Shown here in pieces: positions 25,351-33,176 of a stretch of 51,919 nucleotides of DNA. Position 1 is the stretch's first letter. Each line of letters starts with the position of its first letter. This DNA comes from an uncultured Clostridium sp. GTDB taxonomy: Bacteria > Bacillota > Clostridia > TANB77 > CAG-508. The notes beneath the pieces are model-generated. The model had not been told where the DNA came from. It ran no database searches and saw only the letters and a program-made list of their open reading frames with translations. The DNA lies in the NCBI GenBank assembly GCA_945949485.1, contig CAMFER010000005.1:1-51919 (forward strand), in the 5' to 3' direction. The translations under genes and the position numbers were made by a program.

Positions 25351-27555
25351 ATGAAAAATATTATTTTAGAAATAGAAGGAATGACTTGTAGTGCATGTTC
25401 AAATGGATTAGAAAAATATTTAAATAAACAAAATGGAATTATAAATGCAAATGTAAATCTTGTAATGTCTAATGCAAGCATAGATTATGATGAAAATATA
25501 TTAGACAAAGAAAAAATAGAAAAATACGTAAAACAAGCAGGTTTTACAAGCAAAGGGATTTTTAAAGGATTTAAAATTGAGAAGAAAAATAAAGTTGAAA
25601 AATTACAATTTATAATATTTACTGTATTAGCTATAATTTTAATGTATGTATCAATGGGACATATGATAAATTTACCAATATTAAAAATATTTGATCCACA
25701 TCATAGTCCAATTATTTATGCAGTTACATTATTTATATTAGCAATATTGTTTCTAATATATGGATATGATATTCTAAAAAATGGATATAAGAATTTAATA
25801 CATAGAATACCAAATATGGATACACTTGTTGCTATAGGGGTTATTAGTAGTTTTTTATATAGTATATATGGAATGCTTAAAATTATTAAAGGAGATTACA
25901 GTTATACAATGAACTTATATTTTGAATCATCAGCAATTGTAATCTATTTTGTAAAACTTGGAAGATATTTAGATAGCATGAATAAAGATAAAACAAAAGA
26001 AGCAATAAAAAAATTAGTAGAAATAACTCCAAATACAGCAACAATTGAAAAAGATGGAAAAGAAAAAATAATTACATTGGATGAAATAAAAAAGGGAAAT
26101 ATATTGATAAGTAAACCAGGAGAGAAAATTGCAGTAGATGGAGAAATTATAGAAGGAAAGGCACATTTGGATGAATCTTTTATAACAGGAGAAAGCAAAC
26201 CAGTAATTAAAGAAGTAGGGCAAAAAGTTATTGCAGGCAGTTATAATTATGATGGATTTTTAAAATATAAAGCAGAAAAAATCGGAAAAGAATCTACTGT
26301 ATCTGAAATAGTTAGATTAGTTATAGAAGCAACCAATACAAAAGCACCTATAGCCAAAATAGCTGATAAGATATCAGGATATTTTGTACCAATTGTACTT
26401 ATTATTTCTGTAATAACATTAATAATATATTTATTACTTGGGTTTGATGTATCAACAGCTATTTCCACATTTGTTACAATTCTTGTTGTTGCTTGCCCTT
26501 GTAGTTTAGGACTTGCAACTCCACTTGCAATCGTTGTTAGTGAGGGAGTATGTATTAATAATGGAATATTAGTAAAAAAGAGTGAAATACTAGAAACGGC
26601 TTCAAAAATAAATACAATAATTTTTGATAAAACAGGTACATTAACTTATGGAAAGCTCAAGGTTTCTAATGTATATAATTATAGTAATTTGAGCGACAAT
26701 GAACTTTTACAATTAGTAGGAAATATAGAAACTAAATCAACACATCCAATAGGTCTTGCTTTTTATGATTATATATCAGAAAATAATGAACAGAAAATAA
26801 CAGTAAAAAATTTTGAAAATATTGCAGGATATGGAATTATAGCTAAAATTGAAAATCAAGAATATATATTAGGAAATAGAAAAATGGTCGAAAAATACTC
26901 TGTATCTAATGATCACCTAAAAGATGAACAAGAATTAACTGCAAAAGGAAATAGTGTTGTTTATGTAATAAGAAATAATGAAATAATTGCTTTAATTGGT
27001 TTAAACGATATTTTACGTGATAATGCAAAAACTACAGTGCAAAAATTAAAACAAGAAAATATAGAAACTATTATGATTACTGGTGATAACAAAGAAACTG
27101 CTGAAAAAATTGGTAAAGAATTGGAAATAGATAAAATTATTTCAAATGTATCGCCAAAAGAAAAAGCAGATATAGTAAAAAGATTAAAATCCGAAAATAG
27201 AAATGTTATGATGTGTGGAGATGGAATAAATGATAGTCCTGCACTTGCAAATAGTAACATAGGTGTTAGTGTGAAAAGTGGTACAGATATTGCAGTAGAC
27301 TCATCAGATGTAATACTTATTAAAAATGATTTGAGTTCTATTTTAAAATTAATAAATATAAGTGAAAATACTGTAAAAAATATTAAGCAAAATTTGTTTT
27401 GGGCATTTTTTTATAATATTTTAATGATTCCTATTGCTATTGGAGTATTAAAACCAATAAATATTTCAATAAATCCAATGATTGCGAGTTTGGCCATGGT
27501 TATAAGTAGTTTAACAGTTATTCTAAATGCATTGAGATTAAAAAAGAATAAATAG
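25351..27555 (+). CDS. copA: Copper-exporting P1B-type ATPase
   Basis: The 734-residue protein has one N-terminal HMA domain (GMTCSACSNGLEKYL), eight membrane helices, the CPC metal site (VVACPCSLGLATP), TGES in the actuator domain, the phosphorylation motif DKTGTLT, the STHPIG nucleotide-binding motif and GDGINDSPAL. The CPC motif and HMA domain mark Cu(I) export to the outside. It is the last gene of csoR-CDF-copZ-copA. The frame is intact and of normal length. A decayed patatin gene follows after 11 nt. Confidence 0.95.
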   Translation: MKNIILEIEGMTCSACSNGLEKYLNKQNGIINANVNLVMSNASIDYDENILDKEKIEKYVKQAGFTSKGIFKGFKIEKKNKVEKLQFIIFTVLAIILMYVSMGHMINLPILKIFDPHHSPIIYAVTLFILAILFLIYGYDILKNGYKNLIHRIPNMDTLVAIGVISSFLYSIYGMLKIIKGDYSYTMNLYFESSAIVIYFVKLGRYLDSMNKDKTKEAIKKLVEITPNTATIEKDGKEKIITLDEIKKGNILISKPGEKIAVDGEIIEGKAHLDESFITGESKPVIKEVGQKVIAGSYNYDGFLKYKAEKIGKESTVSEIVRLVIEATNTKAPIAKIADKISGYFVPIVLIISVITLIIYLLLGFDVSTAISTFVTILVVACPCSLGLATPLAIVVSEGVCINNGILVKKSEILETASKINTIIFDKTGTLTYGKLKVSNVYNYSNLSDNELLQLVGNIETKSTHPIGLAFYDYISENNEQKITVKNFENIAGYGIIAKIENQEYILGNRKMVEKYSVSNDHLKDEQELTAKGNSVVYVIRNNEIIALIGLNDILRDNAKTTVQKLKQENIETIMITGDNKETAEKIGKELEIDKIISNVSPKEKADIVKRLKSENRNVMMCGDGINDSPALANSNIGVSVKSGTDIAVDSSDVILIKNDLSSILKLINISENTVKNIKQNLFWAFFYNILMIPIAIGVLKPINISINPMIASLAMVISSLTVILNALRLKKNK

Positions 27556-27566
27556 GAGTGATACTA

Positions 27567-28409
27567 GTGAAAACAGGTTTATTACTAGAAGGCGGAGCAA
27601 TGAGAGGAATGTAGACAGCAGGTGTTTTGGATATATTTATGGAAAATAATATAAAAATAGATGGAATTTTAGGAGTATCTGCTGGAGCATTATTTGGAAT
27701 GAATTATAAATCAAAGCAAATAGGAAGAGTAATCAGGTATAATAAAAAATATGCAGGAAATAAAAATTATATGGGATTATATTCATTTATAACAACATGA
27801 AATATAATGAATGAGGATTTTTGCTTTAAAAAGATAGTAAATGAATTAGACCCAATAGATTTTAATACATTTAAAAATTCTGATGTGGAATTTTATGCTG
27901 TTGTGACAAATATAGAAACGGGAAAAGCAGAATATATAAAGATAGATGATTTAAAAGATAAAAATAGTTTAAATATCTTAAGAGCTTCTGGATCTATGCC
28001 TTTTGTGTCAAAACCAGTAATAGTAAATGATAAAAAATATTTAGATGGAGGAATAGCAGATAGTATTCCTATAGACAAAATAATGAGTATGGGGTTTGAT
28101 AGAGTAATTGTTGTTTTAACACGACCAATGGGTTATAAAAAGAAAAAGTCAAATAAGATTTTACCTAGAATTTATTATAGAAAATATCCAAAATTTGTAG
28201 AAACTATAAATAAAAGATATATTAATTATAATCAAGCACTTGAGAAAATAGAACAATTAGAAAAACAAGGAAAAATATTAGTTATTAGACCATCGAAATT
28301 AGTTAATATTAAAAGAATTGAAAAAAACATTGATACATTGCAAGAAATGTACGATTTAGGAAAAAATGATACAATAAAATTATTAGATAAAATAAGAATG
28401 AAAGGATGA
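27567..28409 (+). pseudogene. Patatin-like phospholipase with two nonsense mutations
   Basis: In one frame from GTG 27567 the sequence reads KTGLLLEGGAMRGM, stop, TAGVLDIF, then GVSAGALFGMN (the GxSxG nucleophile elbow) and LDGGIADSIPIDKI (the catalytic DG[GA] motif). The two internal stops are TAG at 27612, where the family has Tyr, and TGA at 27798, where it has Gly. Apart from these the frame is open for 281 codons. Patatin-like enzymes hydrolyse membrane lipids. These are substitutions, not the CGG-type insertions seen elsewhere. Its neighbours downstream are also broken, so the segment looks like ordinary decay. Confidence 0.88.
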
Positions 28410-28414
28410 TAAAG

Positions 28415-28503
28415 ATGAGAAAAAATATTTAAAATACAGAGGCAATATTCCCAATGCCAGTATTAATGATAGCAACATATAATGAAGATGGAAGTAATGA
28501 ATT
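28415..28503 (+). pseudogene. Flavoredoxin N-terminal relic, cut by the repeat element
   Basis: Reads MRKNI, stop, NTEAIFPMPVLMIATYNEDG and then runs into the 173-bp repeat. The stretch AIFPMPVLMIATYNEDG matches the start of flavin reductase-like flavoredoxins. An in-frame TAA stands at 28430, and everything beyond about residue 29 is missing. The break coincides with the left border of repeat copy A, so insertion plus deletion is likely. Confidence 0.75.
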
Positions 28504-28676
28504 GAAGCTCCAGAATCGATTTCAATGAGTTTTTATTAAAAAGTAGTATAAGTTATTGTTTAAAAAATAAGCTATAATTGGCCTATATCAAAGAATAGCA
28601 GATTTTGATAGGTAGGTACTTAAAACAAGTACTTTACTTTTGATGCCTATTCCTAATTGTGCAAAACTTTGATAAT
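28504..28676. repeat. Structured 173-bp repeat, copy A
   Basis: It begins GAAGCTCCAGAATCGATTT and ends CAAAACTTTGATAAT. The last 92 nt (28585-28676) recur almost exactly (one difference) at 29844-29935 after the Fic gene, and the whole element recurs in diverged form at 49229-49400. The 3' part has GAATAG paired with CTATTC and an inner hairpin GTACTT/AAGTAC. It sits directly upstream of the RhuM-Fic gene. Confidence 0.85.
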
Positions 28677-28758
28677 ACAAACCAAATGTAATCTATTATT
28701 ATTATGAATGGGATGCTACATTTAGTGTTTAAAATTAGGCATTATTTTTTTAATTACA

Positions 28759-28787
28759 TTGACAATTATTTTATAATATCATATAAT
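28759..28787 (+). promoter_or_regulatory. Promoter of the RhuM-Fic gene
   Basis: TTGACA (28759-28764), 17 nt, TATAAT (28782-28787): both boxes match consensus exactly. About 90 nt of leader precede the start codon. The leader contains AGTTCTT (28797-28803) and AAGAACT (28845-28851), which could pair. Confidence 0.85.
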
Positions 28788-28877
28788 GCAAACAATAGTT
28801 CTTTTGACAACATACATAGCAATAAAAGAAAAAATAAATATAATAAGAACTAAATTTTAAATAAGGATGGTGTTCTT

Positions 28878-29837
28878 ATGGAGGAAAAAAAGAATGAAAT
28901 TATTTTATTCGAGAACCAAGGAGTAAAATTAGAAGTAAACTTAAAAGATGAAACTGTGTGGCTAAATAGAGAACAATTAGCTAAGTTATTTGATAGAGAT
29001 ATAAAAACAATAGGAAAGCATATTAATAATGCTTTAAAAGAAGAACTAAAAGATATTCCAACTGTCGCAAAATTTGCGACAGTTCAAAAAGAAGGAGAAC
29101 GAGAAGTAACTAGAAAAATAGAATATTATAATTTAGATATGATATTAAGTATTGGTTATAGAGTAAAGTCTGATAAAGGTGTAATTTTTAGACAATGGGC
29201 TAATAAAATTTTAAAAGATTATATGTTAAAAGGTTATGCTATTAATAAAAAAAGACTAGAATATTTAGAAAAAACAATAAAATTAATTGATATAGCAAAT
29301 AGAATAGATGAAAGATTGGAAGGAAATGATGCAAAAGAAATATTAAAAGTAATAGGAGAATATTCAAAAGCTCTAAATTTACTTGATGATTATGACCATA
29401 AAACACTAAAGAAAGTTAATGGAAATATTGATGACAGGAAAATCAATTATAACGATTGTATAGAAATTATAAATAAATTAAGATTCAGAGAAGAAAGTTC
29501 ATTATTTGCGGTTGAAAGAGATAAAGGATTAGAATCAATAATAGGAAATATATACCAAAGTTTTGCTGGACAAGATATTTATAAAAGCATAGAAGAAAAA
29601 GCTGCTAACTTTTTATATTTAATAGTTAAAAATCATGTTTTTACAGATGGTAATAAAAGAATTGCAGCTACATTATTTATATATTTTTTAAATTTTTATG
29701 ACATTTTATATAAAAATGGAATGCAAACAATTGATAATAATACATTAGCTGCGTTGACATTACTTATTGCTGAGTCAAATCCTAGGGAAAAAGATGTAAT
29801 TATAGATTTAGTAATGAATTTTTTGAATAATGAATAA
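28878..29837 (+). CDS. RhuM-Fic/DOC fusion protein
   Basis: The 319-residue protein has an N-terminal RhuM (virulence) domain: VWLNREQLAKLFDRDIKTIGKH, then IEYYNLDMILSIGYRVKSDKG (about residues 28-115). A helical linker leads to a C-terminal Fic/DOC domain with HVFTDGNKRIAA (HxFxDGNKR, about residue 252). Fic enzymes transfer AMP or other nucleotide moieties to target proteins; DOC relatives are toxin components. No antitoxin gene is adjacent, and an inhibitory helix motif is not evident. The gene has its own consensus promoter and is bracketed by copies of a structured repeat, so it looks like an acquired single-gene cassette. Confidence 0.9.
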   Translation: MEEKKNEIILFENQGVKLEVNLKDETVWLNREQLAKLFDRDIKTIGKHINNALKEELKDIPTVAKFATVQKEGEREVTRKIEYYNLDMILSIGYRVKSDKGVIFRQWANKILKDYMLKGYAINKKRLEYLEKTIKLIDIANRIDERLEGNDAKEILKVIGEYSKALNLLDDYDHKTLKKVNGNIDDRKINYNDCIEIINKLRFREESSLFAVERDKGLESIIGNIYQSFAGQDIYKSIEEKAANFLYLIVKNHVFTDGNKRIAATLFIYFLNFYDILYKNGMQTIDNNTLAALTLLIAESNPREKDVIIDLVMNFLNNE

Positions 29838-29843
29838 ATAGTA

Positions 29844-29935
29844 ATATCAAAGAATAGCAGATTTTGATAGGTAGGTACTTAAAACAAGTACTTTACTTTT
29901 GATGCCTATTCCTAATTGCGCAAAACTTTGATAAT
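29844..29935. repeat. Structured repeat, copy B (92 nt, 3' part only)
   Basis: A 92-nt direct repeat of 28585-28676 with a single difference (C for T in the AATTGCGCAAAAC block). It begins 6 nt after the Fic stop codon, and together with copy A it forms a 1,259-bp unit. The 5' half (GAAGCTCC...) is missing. Downstream, ATGGCTA and TAGCCAT (29934-29991 region) can pair, which may act as a terminator. Confidence 0.9.
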
Positions 29936-30022
29936 GGCTACCATTTTATGAATAAAATTCTCACTTTGCTATATAATATGTATAGCCATTTTTCAAAATT
30001 TCAGAAAAATTGATTTTGGAAA

Positions 30023-30538
30023 ATGAAATGTTGTAATATTTTTGAATTAGGAAATATAAAAAAATTATACATGTTTAAAAAAATAACAAAAATAATGAAA
30101 ATATTTAAAGGTGATAAATATAGAAGTAATTTTATTCAAAATTTAGCATTTGGAAGTTATAATAAAAATATAAAAAATGCTAAGTCAAAAAACTCATGGA
30201 TTTGTTCAAATAATGAAACAGTAGAAAGCTATGATAATGATGAGCTTTGTGGGTTTATTTTCACATTAAATGGATTTGAGAATTTATTTAGGCTAATGAA
30301 AGAAATTTATCAAAAAGATGGATGGACGCTAAATAAGAAAGACTTGCCAATATTATTTATTGCAGGAAGTAATGAGACTGTAATTATAGATGAAGAAAAG
30401 TGGAATGAAAGTCAGGAATTCTTGAAGAAAATAGGCTATTCAAATGTAACAGGAAAATTGTATAAAAATTTAAGAGATGGAATTTTAAATGAAAAAAATA
30501 AACAACAAATTTATGAAGATATTATTAATTTTATATAA
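30023..30538 (+). pseudogene. Alpha/beta hydrolase (S33 lipase-like), C-terminal fragment
   Basis: The 171 residues resemble the C-terminal half of a monoacylglycerol lipase or lysophospholipase-type hydrolase: GFTF-like region GFIFTLNGFENLF, then LPILFIAGSNETVI and GKLYKNLRDGILNEKNK. The lid and C-terminal part are present. The N-terminal half with the GxSxG nucleophile is absent, and a stop lies just upstream of the first ATG. It starts about 90 nt right of repeat copy B, so the missing half was probably lost with the insertion. It cannot be catalytically active in this form. Confidence 0.78.
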
Positions 30539-30551
30539 AAAGGAGGAGAAT

Positions 30552-30725
30552 GTTAGTAAAAAACTAACATATAGTGAAAAATTATCAAGATATATTGATA
30601 ACCAATTAGAATATGCTGAACAATCAGTGGCATTAGCATTACTTGCAGCTGAAGAAGCAAAATTAGCTTTCTTAGAAGCAGCAGAAGCACAAAAAGAATA
30701 TGATGAAAAATATAGAGAAGAATAA
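30552..30725 (+). CDS. Small Ala/Glu-rich helical protein, start codon apparently damaged
   Basis: A 57-residue stretch reads SKKLTYSEKLSRYIDNQLEY then a helix rich in Ala, Leu and Glu. A strong AAGGAGG stands at 30540-30546, at the right distance for a start at 30550-30552. There ATG occurs but in a different frame, stopping after five codons. The reading frame would be restored if TT were removed after the ATG. The nearest in-frame start is far upstream inside the hydrolase fragment. I do not recognise the family. It may be a recently inactivated gene, or use a non-standard start. Confidence 0.4.
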   Translation, partial: VSKKLTYSEKLSRYIDNQLEYAEQSVALALLAAEEAKLAFLEAAEAQKEYDEKYREE

Positions 30726-30763
30726 GATTTTGTATAGTGGACAATATACAGGGAATAAAAGAT

Positions 30764-31222
30764 ATGGAAAAAATAATTGAAATTGATTTATTTGATAAAT
30801 ATGATTTAACAGAAAAGTATAATGACAAACACCTTTCTAGTGAGTTACTTGAATATATTATAGAACAAGCATCATTTGTAACCAAAAGAGATACTGTAAA
30901 AATTGTAATTAATAAAAAATGTTCTATGGAACAAGACAGTATCAAAATTATAACAGATGGATTAAAACAAGAATATAATAAAAGTTTAAAACTATATCAT
31001 ATCACTAATATACGACAACTATTTTTATTACTTTTAGGCATATTTTTCCTGTTTTTATCAACATTAATAAAAGAAGATGTAATATGGAAAGAAGTATTAT
31101 TAATTGGTGGATGGGTTCCAATATGGGAAACGATAGACATAGAACTATTTTCTGATTTAGAAGGAAGAAGAAAGAGAATCATTTTAAAGAGATTATTAGA
31201 AAGTGAAATAGTAGAAAAGTAA
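30764..31222 (+). CDS. Unknown membrane protein of 152 residues
   Basis: The start is ATG 30764, with CAGGGAATAA upstream; an in-frame GTG at 30737 is less likely. The N-terminal half is soluble (FDKYDLTEKYNDKHLSSELLEYI) and contains a hydrophilic alpha/beta-like segment (TVKIVINKKCS). There are two hydrophobic helices (LFLLLLGIFFLFLSTLI and EVLLIGGWVPIWETI) followed by a basic C-terminus (RRKRIILKRLLES). I recognise the look of a small Clostridial membrane protein but not a family with known function. It precedes the Asp23 operon with a separate promoter between. Confidence 0.65.
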   Translation: MEKIIEIDLFDKYDLTEKYNDKHLSSELLEYIIEQASFVTKRDTVKIVINKKCSMEQDSIKIITDGLKQEYNKSLKLYHITNIRQLFLLLLGIFFLFLSTLIKEDVIWKEVLLIGGWVPIWETIDIELFSDLEGRRKRIILKRLLESEIVEK

Positions 31223-31279
31223 CACTAAAAATGTTTATAATTGAAAAAAATAAAAATGAATTAATTGTAAAACTCTTTG

Positions 31280-31311
31280 TTCATAATTAGTTCATTTTTT
31301 TAGTATATAAT
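31280..31311 (+). promoter_or_regulatory. Promoter with 11-bp TTCAT direct repeat (copy 1)
   Basis: TTCAT at 31280-31284 and 31291-31295, 11 bp apart, then exactly 10 nt, then TATAAT at 31306-31311. No TTGACA-like -35 box is present. The same arrangement occurs at 33077, 35917 and 40155. It precedes the Asp23-DUF308-CmpB operon. OmpR/PhoB-type regulators bind direct repeats with an 11-bp period. In this copy the motif also forms the 3' arm of a terminator-like hairpin for the preceding gene. Confidence 0.6.
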
Positions 31312-31381
31312 CTAAAAAATTAAAATATAAAGATAATACAAAATGAATAGTATCACTAATATTTAAAAGGAGGAATTCATT

Positions 31382-31789
31382 ATGGAAGAAAATGAAGCAA
31401 AAAATGACATTCAAATAACAGAAGATGTAGTATCTGTTATAGCAGGAATAGCAATGAAAGACATTGAAGGAGTGGCAAAAGTAGCAGCAGGATTTGCAGG
31501 AGGAATTTCAGAAGCATTTGGAAAAAAGAACTTAGGCAAAGGTGTAAAAGTAGAAATCAATGAAAAAGAAGTAAAAATTGATGTAAGCATAATTGTAAAA
31601 TATGGAGCTAAAATACCAGAAGTTGCAACAAGAATACAAGAAAAAATAACAGCAGATGTTGAATCAATGACAGGTTTTAAAGTTGTTAGCGTAAATGTCA
31701 AAGTACAAGGCGTAGAAGATAATACTGAAAGTGAAATAGAAAAATCATCAGAAGATATAGCAAAAAATGAAACAACAGAGGAGGAATAA
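31382..31789 (+). CDS. Asp23/Gls24 family envelope stress protein
   Basis: The 135-residue protein has the family core: ITEDVVSVIAGIAMKDIEGVAKVA, a Gly-rich middle (GFAGGISEAFGKKN), VDVSIIVKYGAKIPEVA and a C-terminal VVSVNVKVQGV. Asp23 proteins are abundant, membrane-associated and linked to cell wall stress. A 20-residue acidic tail follows. The first gene of an operon with DUF308 and CmpB-family membrane proteins (4 and 14 nt gaps), under a TTCAT-repeat promoter. The frame is intact and length is normal. Confidence 0.92.
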   Translation: MEENEAKNDIQITEDVVSVIAGIAMKDIEGVAKVAAGFAGGISEAFGKKNLGKGVKVEINEKEVKIDVSIIVKYGAKIPEVATRIQEKITADVESMTGFKVVSVNVKVQGVEDNTESEIEKSSEDIAKNETTEEE

Positions 31790-31793
31790 TAAA

Positions 31794-32339
31794 ATGGAAT
31801 ATATTGAAAAGATTTTTAAAAAGACTGGTTGGATTTCCATACTAGAATCTGTGATATTTGCTATACTTGGAGCAATTGTGATATGGAAACCAGAAGGAAC
31901 AGTAAAAGCAATTTCTTTTATTTTAGGTATCATTTTTATTATTGTTGGTATTGGTAAAATGATAAATTATTTTTCAGCAAAAGGAAAATATGACTTGTAT
32001 AATTATGATTTAATATATGGGCTTATGGCATGTGTTTTAGGAATTGTTACAATCGTTTATAGTAATACAATAGGCTCTATATTTAGAATCATCATAGGAA
32101 TATGGATTATATATAGTTCATTTATTAGAATGAGTTTATCAGCAAAATTAAAAGCATTAAAATTAAATATATGGATTTATAGCTTGATTTTAGCAATTAT
32201 AATGTTTATATGTGGTTTATATATAACAATGAATTCAGGAGCAGTCATAGTAACCATTGGTGTTATGATGATAGTATATTCAATTATAGATATTATAGAA
32301 GATATTATATTTATGAAAAATGTAAAAGAAATATTCTAG
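31794..32339 (+). CDS. DUF308 (HdeD-like) membrane protein
   Basis: From ATG 31794, behind GAGGAGG, the product is 181 residues with about six membrane helices arranged as two similar halves. Repeated motifs such as ILESVIFAILGAIVIWKPEG, IIFIIVGIGKMINYF and IVTIVYSNTIGSIFRIIIG match the DUF308/HdeD fold. HdeD-like proteins are associated with acid or envelope stress, but the biochemical role is unknown. It lies between an Asp23 gene and a CmpB-family gene in one operon. Confidence 0.85.
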   Translation: MEYIEKIFKKTGWISILESVIFAILGAIVIWKPEGTVKAISFILGIIFIIVGIGKMINYFSAKGKYDLYNYDLIYGLMACVLGIVTIVYSNTIGSIFRIIIGIWIIYSSFIRMSLSAKLKALKLNIWIYSLILAIIMFICGLYITMNSGAVIVTIGVMMIVYSIIDIIEDIIFMKNVKEIF

Positions 32340-32353
32340 ATATGGAGGTTATT

Positions 32354-33046
32354 GTGCTATACACAGTTGAAACATACCTATTGCTATTCTTTATCTATTC
32401 AATTGGAGGATGGCTAATGGAAGTAATAGGCAAATTAATAGAAAAAAGAAAATTTGTTAATAGAGGATTTTTAATAGGACCATATTGTCCAATATATGGT
32501 CATGGAGCAATATTAATCACAATATTGTTACAGAAATACATTGATGATCCCATAGCTTTATTTATAATGGGAGTAGTAGTTTGCTCTATACTAGAATATT
32601 TAACAAGTTATTTTATGGAAAAGATATTTCATGCAAGATGGTGGGATTATAGTAGATATAAATTCAATATAAATGGTAGAATATGTTTAAGAACAATGAT
32701 TCCATTTGGACTATTAGGACTTTTTATTATGTATGTGTCAAATCCATTCTTTTTCAGCATAATAGAGAAAATTCCTGAAAATATACTAAATATAATATGT
32801 ATCGTATTAATGCTAATCTTTCTAGTTGACAATATCATATCATTTAAAATAATTAGCAATGTAAATATAACAAGTAAAAAAATAAAAGACAATACAGAAG
32901 AAATAACTGGAGAAATTGCTGAAGAAATAACAGAAAAAGTAAAAGCAATATTAGAAAAAAAGTCTACATTGCATAGAAGATTAGTACATGCTTTTCCAGA
33001 AATGAAAATGAGAATTAGAGAAAAAATAAAAAATAAAATAAATTAA
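32354..33046 (+). CDS. CmpB-family (putative ABC transporter type IV) membrane protein
   Basis: The start is GTG 32354, 5 nt after GGAGG (32344-32348), giving 230 residues. A frame open back to 32210 merely overlaps the previous gene. Motifs: SIGGWLMEVIGKLIEKRKF, RGFLIGPYCPIYGHGA, RWWDYSRYKFNINGRICLR. About five membrane helices, then a charged C-terminal domain (EITGEIAEEITEKVKAILEKK). NINGR here is uninterrupted, unlike its paralog at 18948. A third paralog is at 42109. Last gene of the Asp23 operon. No transport activity is known for the family. Confidence 0.85.
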   Translation: MLYTVETYLLLFFIYSIGGWLMEVIGKLIEKRKFVNRGFLIGPYCPIYGHGAILITILLQKYIDDPIALFIMGVVVCSILEYLTSYFMEKIFHARWWDYSRYKFNINGRICLRTMIPFGLLGLFIMYVSNPFFFSIIEKIPENILNIICIVLMLIFLVDNIISFKIISNVNITSKKIKDNTEEITGEIAEEITEKVKAILEKKSTLHRRLVHAFPEMKMRIREKIKNKIN

Positions 33047-33076
33047 AGAAAAATGAATTAATTATGAACAAAAATG

Positions 33077-33108
33077 TTCATAGTTAATTCATTTTTTTAG
33101 TATATAAT
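33077..33108 (+). promoter_or_regulatory. Promoter with 11-bp TTCAT direct repeat (copy 2)
   Basis: TTCAT at 33077-33081 and 33088-33092, then exactly 10 nt, then TATAAT at 33103-33108, the same geometry as copies at 31280, 35917 and 40155. It precedes the radical SAM gene. Its left part also pairs with ATGAATTAATTATGAAC at 33053-33069 to make a terminator-like hairpin for the upstream operon. Confidence 0.6.
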
Positions 33109-33176
33109 TCAAAACAATACAAAATTCGACATTATTTGGATGCCGAGAAAATTTATAAAAATTAGGAGGAGCAAAA

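Noticed and set aside
27567..28503. TGA or TAG recoding as an alternative genetic code
   Set aside because: TGA and TAG end intact genes in this window (for example the TetR gene ends in TGA), and internal stops are limited to visibly decaying genes.
29058..29085. 25-nt near-perfect palindrome inside the Fic gene
   Set aside because: AACTGTCGCAAA and its inverse encode the segment PTVAKFATVQ, which looks like normal protein sequence for RhuM domains; likely chance from the two similar amino acid runs.
28504..29935. Classical integron attC sites
   Set aside because: Arms do not show the RYYYAAC/GTTRRRY core and there is no IntI gene in the window. A cassette-like behaviour remains possible by another mechanism.
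32210..32353. N-terminal extension of the CmpB-family gene
   Set aside because: It overlaps the end of the DUF308 gene in another frame. GGAGG followed by GTG 32354 fits the family start.
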